Positions 63,178 to 64,000 of a DNA stretch of 64,000 nucleotides are shown one piece after another; the stretch's first letter is position 1; the number at the start of each line of letters is the position of its first letter. The position numbers were made by a program, and so were the translations under genes. A model generated the notes under the pieces. The model had not been told where the DNA came from, did not search any database, and saw only the letters and a program-made list of their open reading frames with translations. The stretch lies in assembly GCA_001768195.1 (NCBI GenBank), contig MENI01000123.1, positions 1 through 64,000 of the forward strand. The letters run 5' to 3'. The DNA comes from Bacteroidetes bacterium GWA2_40_15 (lineage in GTDB: Bacteria; Bacteroidota; Bacteroidia; Bacteroidales; VadinHA17).

Positions 63178-63291
63178 GAACTCACCCCCTTTATCCCCCT
63201 CTCTACTTCGTAAAGAGGGGTAAAGTAACTTATATTCAGGACGTTACCCCCCCTCTTTGTGAAACAGAGAGGGGGGCAGGGGGGTGAGTTC
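63178..63291. repeat. Full palindromic interspersed repeat
   Basis: The left arm GAACTCACCCCC (63178) and the right arm GGGGTGAGTTC (ending 63291) are complementary, and inner CCCCCTCTCT and AGAGAGGGGG blocks also pair, so the whole 114 bases form an imperfect cruciform. A half copy is at 29657-29700. The rest of the 484-base gap 62986-63469 is AT-rich and shows no gene. Confidence 0.8.
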
Positions 63292-63469
63292 ATGAAATGG
63301 CTCAGAGGATTATGGTAAACTTACAAGCAAAGCAAAACATAGCTAATATTACTAATTCCTGATAATTATTCAATTAACTAAATATTGTTAAATAAAATCA
63401 ATTTGTTGCTTTACTGGTTTGATCTTAAAAAGAGTTGATTATTTTTGATTAATAATAAATTAACTAATT

Positions 63470-64000
63470 ATGAAAACATTTCTTGCTCTTTTGTTTTCAG
63501 GTGCTATCAGCCTGGCTTCAGCACAAACCAACTCTGTCGGAATTTTTAAGAATAGTTCTGATATCGGCAATCCAAAGGTAAAAGGATCAGCAGAATACAA
63601 TGCTGCTGATCAGAGCTATACACTTAAAGGAGGCGGCTACAATATATGGTTTGAGAGGGACGAATTCAATTTCCTCTATAATAAAATTAAGGGAGATTTT
63701 ATCCTTACAGCCACTTTTGAATTCGTTGGCAAAGGTAAAAATACTCACAGGAAAATTGGCTGGATGGTCAGAGAAACAACTGCAGAAAAGTCATCACATA
63801 TATCTGCAACCCTTCATGGTGACGGGCTAACGGTTCTCCAATGGAGACCCACTTACGGAGCTCCCATGAAGGATCCCCAGTATCAGTTTTTTGCTGACTC
63901 ATCGTGGTATAATGTACTCCAGATTGAAAGAAACGGGAAAATAATTACTATGAGAGCTGCACTCCCCGGAAAGCCTTTTGAAGTGATTGGTTCACATGAA
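63470..64000 (+). CDS. Exported TolB-like protein, N-terminal part (runs off the window)
   Basis: The frame opens with a signal peptide (MKTFLALLFSGAISLASAQ) and continues to the window end without a stop, 177 codons. The sequence NSVGIFKNSSDIGNP, YNIWFERDEFNFLYNKIKGD and RKIGWMVRETT resembles the beta-sandwich N-terminal domain of exported TolB-like (PD40 repeat) proteins of Bacteroidota. The repeat part would lie beyond the window. Function unknown. Confidence 0.7.
   Translation, partial: MKTFLALLFSGAISLASAQTNSVGIFKNSSDIGNPKVKGSAEYNAADQSYTLKGGGYNIWFERDEFNFLYNKIKGDFILTATFEFVGKGKNTHRKIGWMVRETTAEKSSHISATLHGDGLTVLQWRPTYGAPMKDPQYQFFADSSWYNVLQIERNGKIITMRAALPGKPFEVIGSHE

Overview
The window reads as chromosome of a Bacteroidota bacterium, most likely an anaerobic or microaerophilic member of the Bacteroidales/Marinilabiliales type. 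The support is a SusC/SusD pair, several TonB-dependent receptors, promoters of the Bacteroidota form (TTTG around -33 and TAnnTTTG around -7), weak Shine-Dalgarno signals, and many exported oxidoreductases with twin-arginine leaders. No rRNA, tRNA, CRISPR array or intact insertion sequence was recognised.

Layout. 0-8.6 kb: a SusC/SusD glycan uptake pair, two near-duplicate exported Gfo/Idh/MocA proteins and a small Lcl-type protein. 9-11.5 kb: an uncharacterised protein and an AraC regulator, both on the minus strand. 11.6-22.1 kb: a C1 block with a corrinoid protein, a methyl-H4folate:corrinoid methyltransferase, a MetV-MetF fusion, formate-H4folate ligase, FdhD and a two-gene NAD-type formate dehydrogenase; a broken GH172 gene lies inside it. 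22.1-27.2 kb: relics of a transposase and of an enolase-superfamily gene, then two sugar-acid dehydratase-like proteins and a class V aminotransferase. 27.3-30.3 kb: nikR and a TonB receptor, each with a matching operator, and a chimeric gene. 30.3-33.4 kb: an AbiEii/DUF6922 pair, a broken metallo-beta-lactamase gene, OsmC, a PerR-like regulator and a Dps-like ferritin. 33.5-46.8 kb: a metal-resistance island with two small His-rich membrane proteins, a CzcCBA-type efflux system, two TonB receptors, a 39-residue His-rich lipoprotein, an exported RraA-like protein and a NifX-like protein with a His-rich tail. 46.8-51.3 kb: an operon with a radical SAM/SPASM enzyme, a 32-residue Cys-containing peptide, a thioredoxin lipoprotein, an ArsM-like methyltransferase and a thioredoxin-thioredoxin reductase fusion, divergent from a stand-alone zinc-ribbon protein. 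51.4-57.3 kb: xylose genes (xylB, xylA, a DUF302 gene) and a Gfo/Idh/MocA-DUF6807 pair. 57.3-63 kb: a second copy of the corrinoid cassette, here with a MetH-type activation domain and a heparinase II/III-like gene in what looks like one operon. 63.5 kb to the end: the start of an exported TolB-like protein.

The C1 genes make the full route CO2 - formate - formyl-H4folate - methyl-H4folate - methyl-corrinoid, apart from FolD. No CO dehydrogenase/acetyl-CoA synthase is present in the window. The route could run oxidatively on methyl groups or reductively. The carbohydrate genes around it (uronate- and xylose-type enzymes, a lyase in the same operon as the cassette) fit methyl groups released from methylated polysaccharides, but that is inference. 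The strongest candidate for an undescribed system is the radical SAM/peptide operon at 46.8-51.3 kb.
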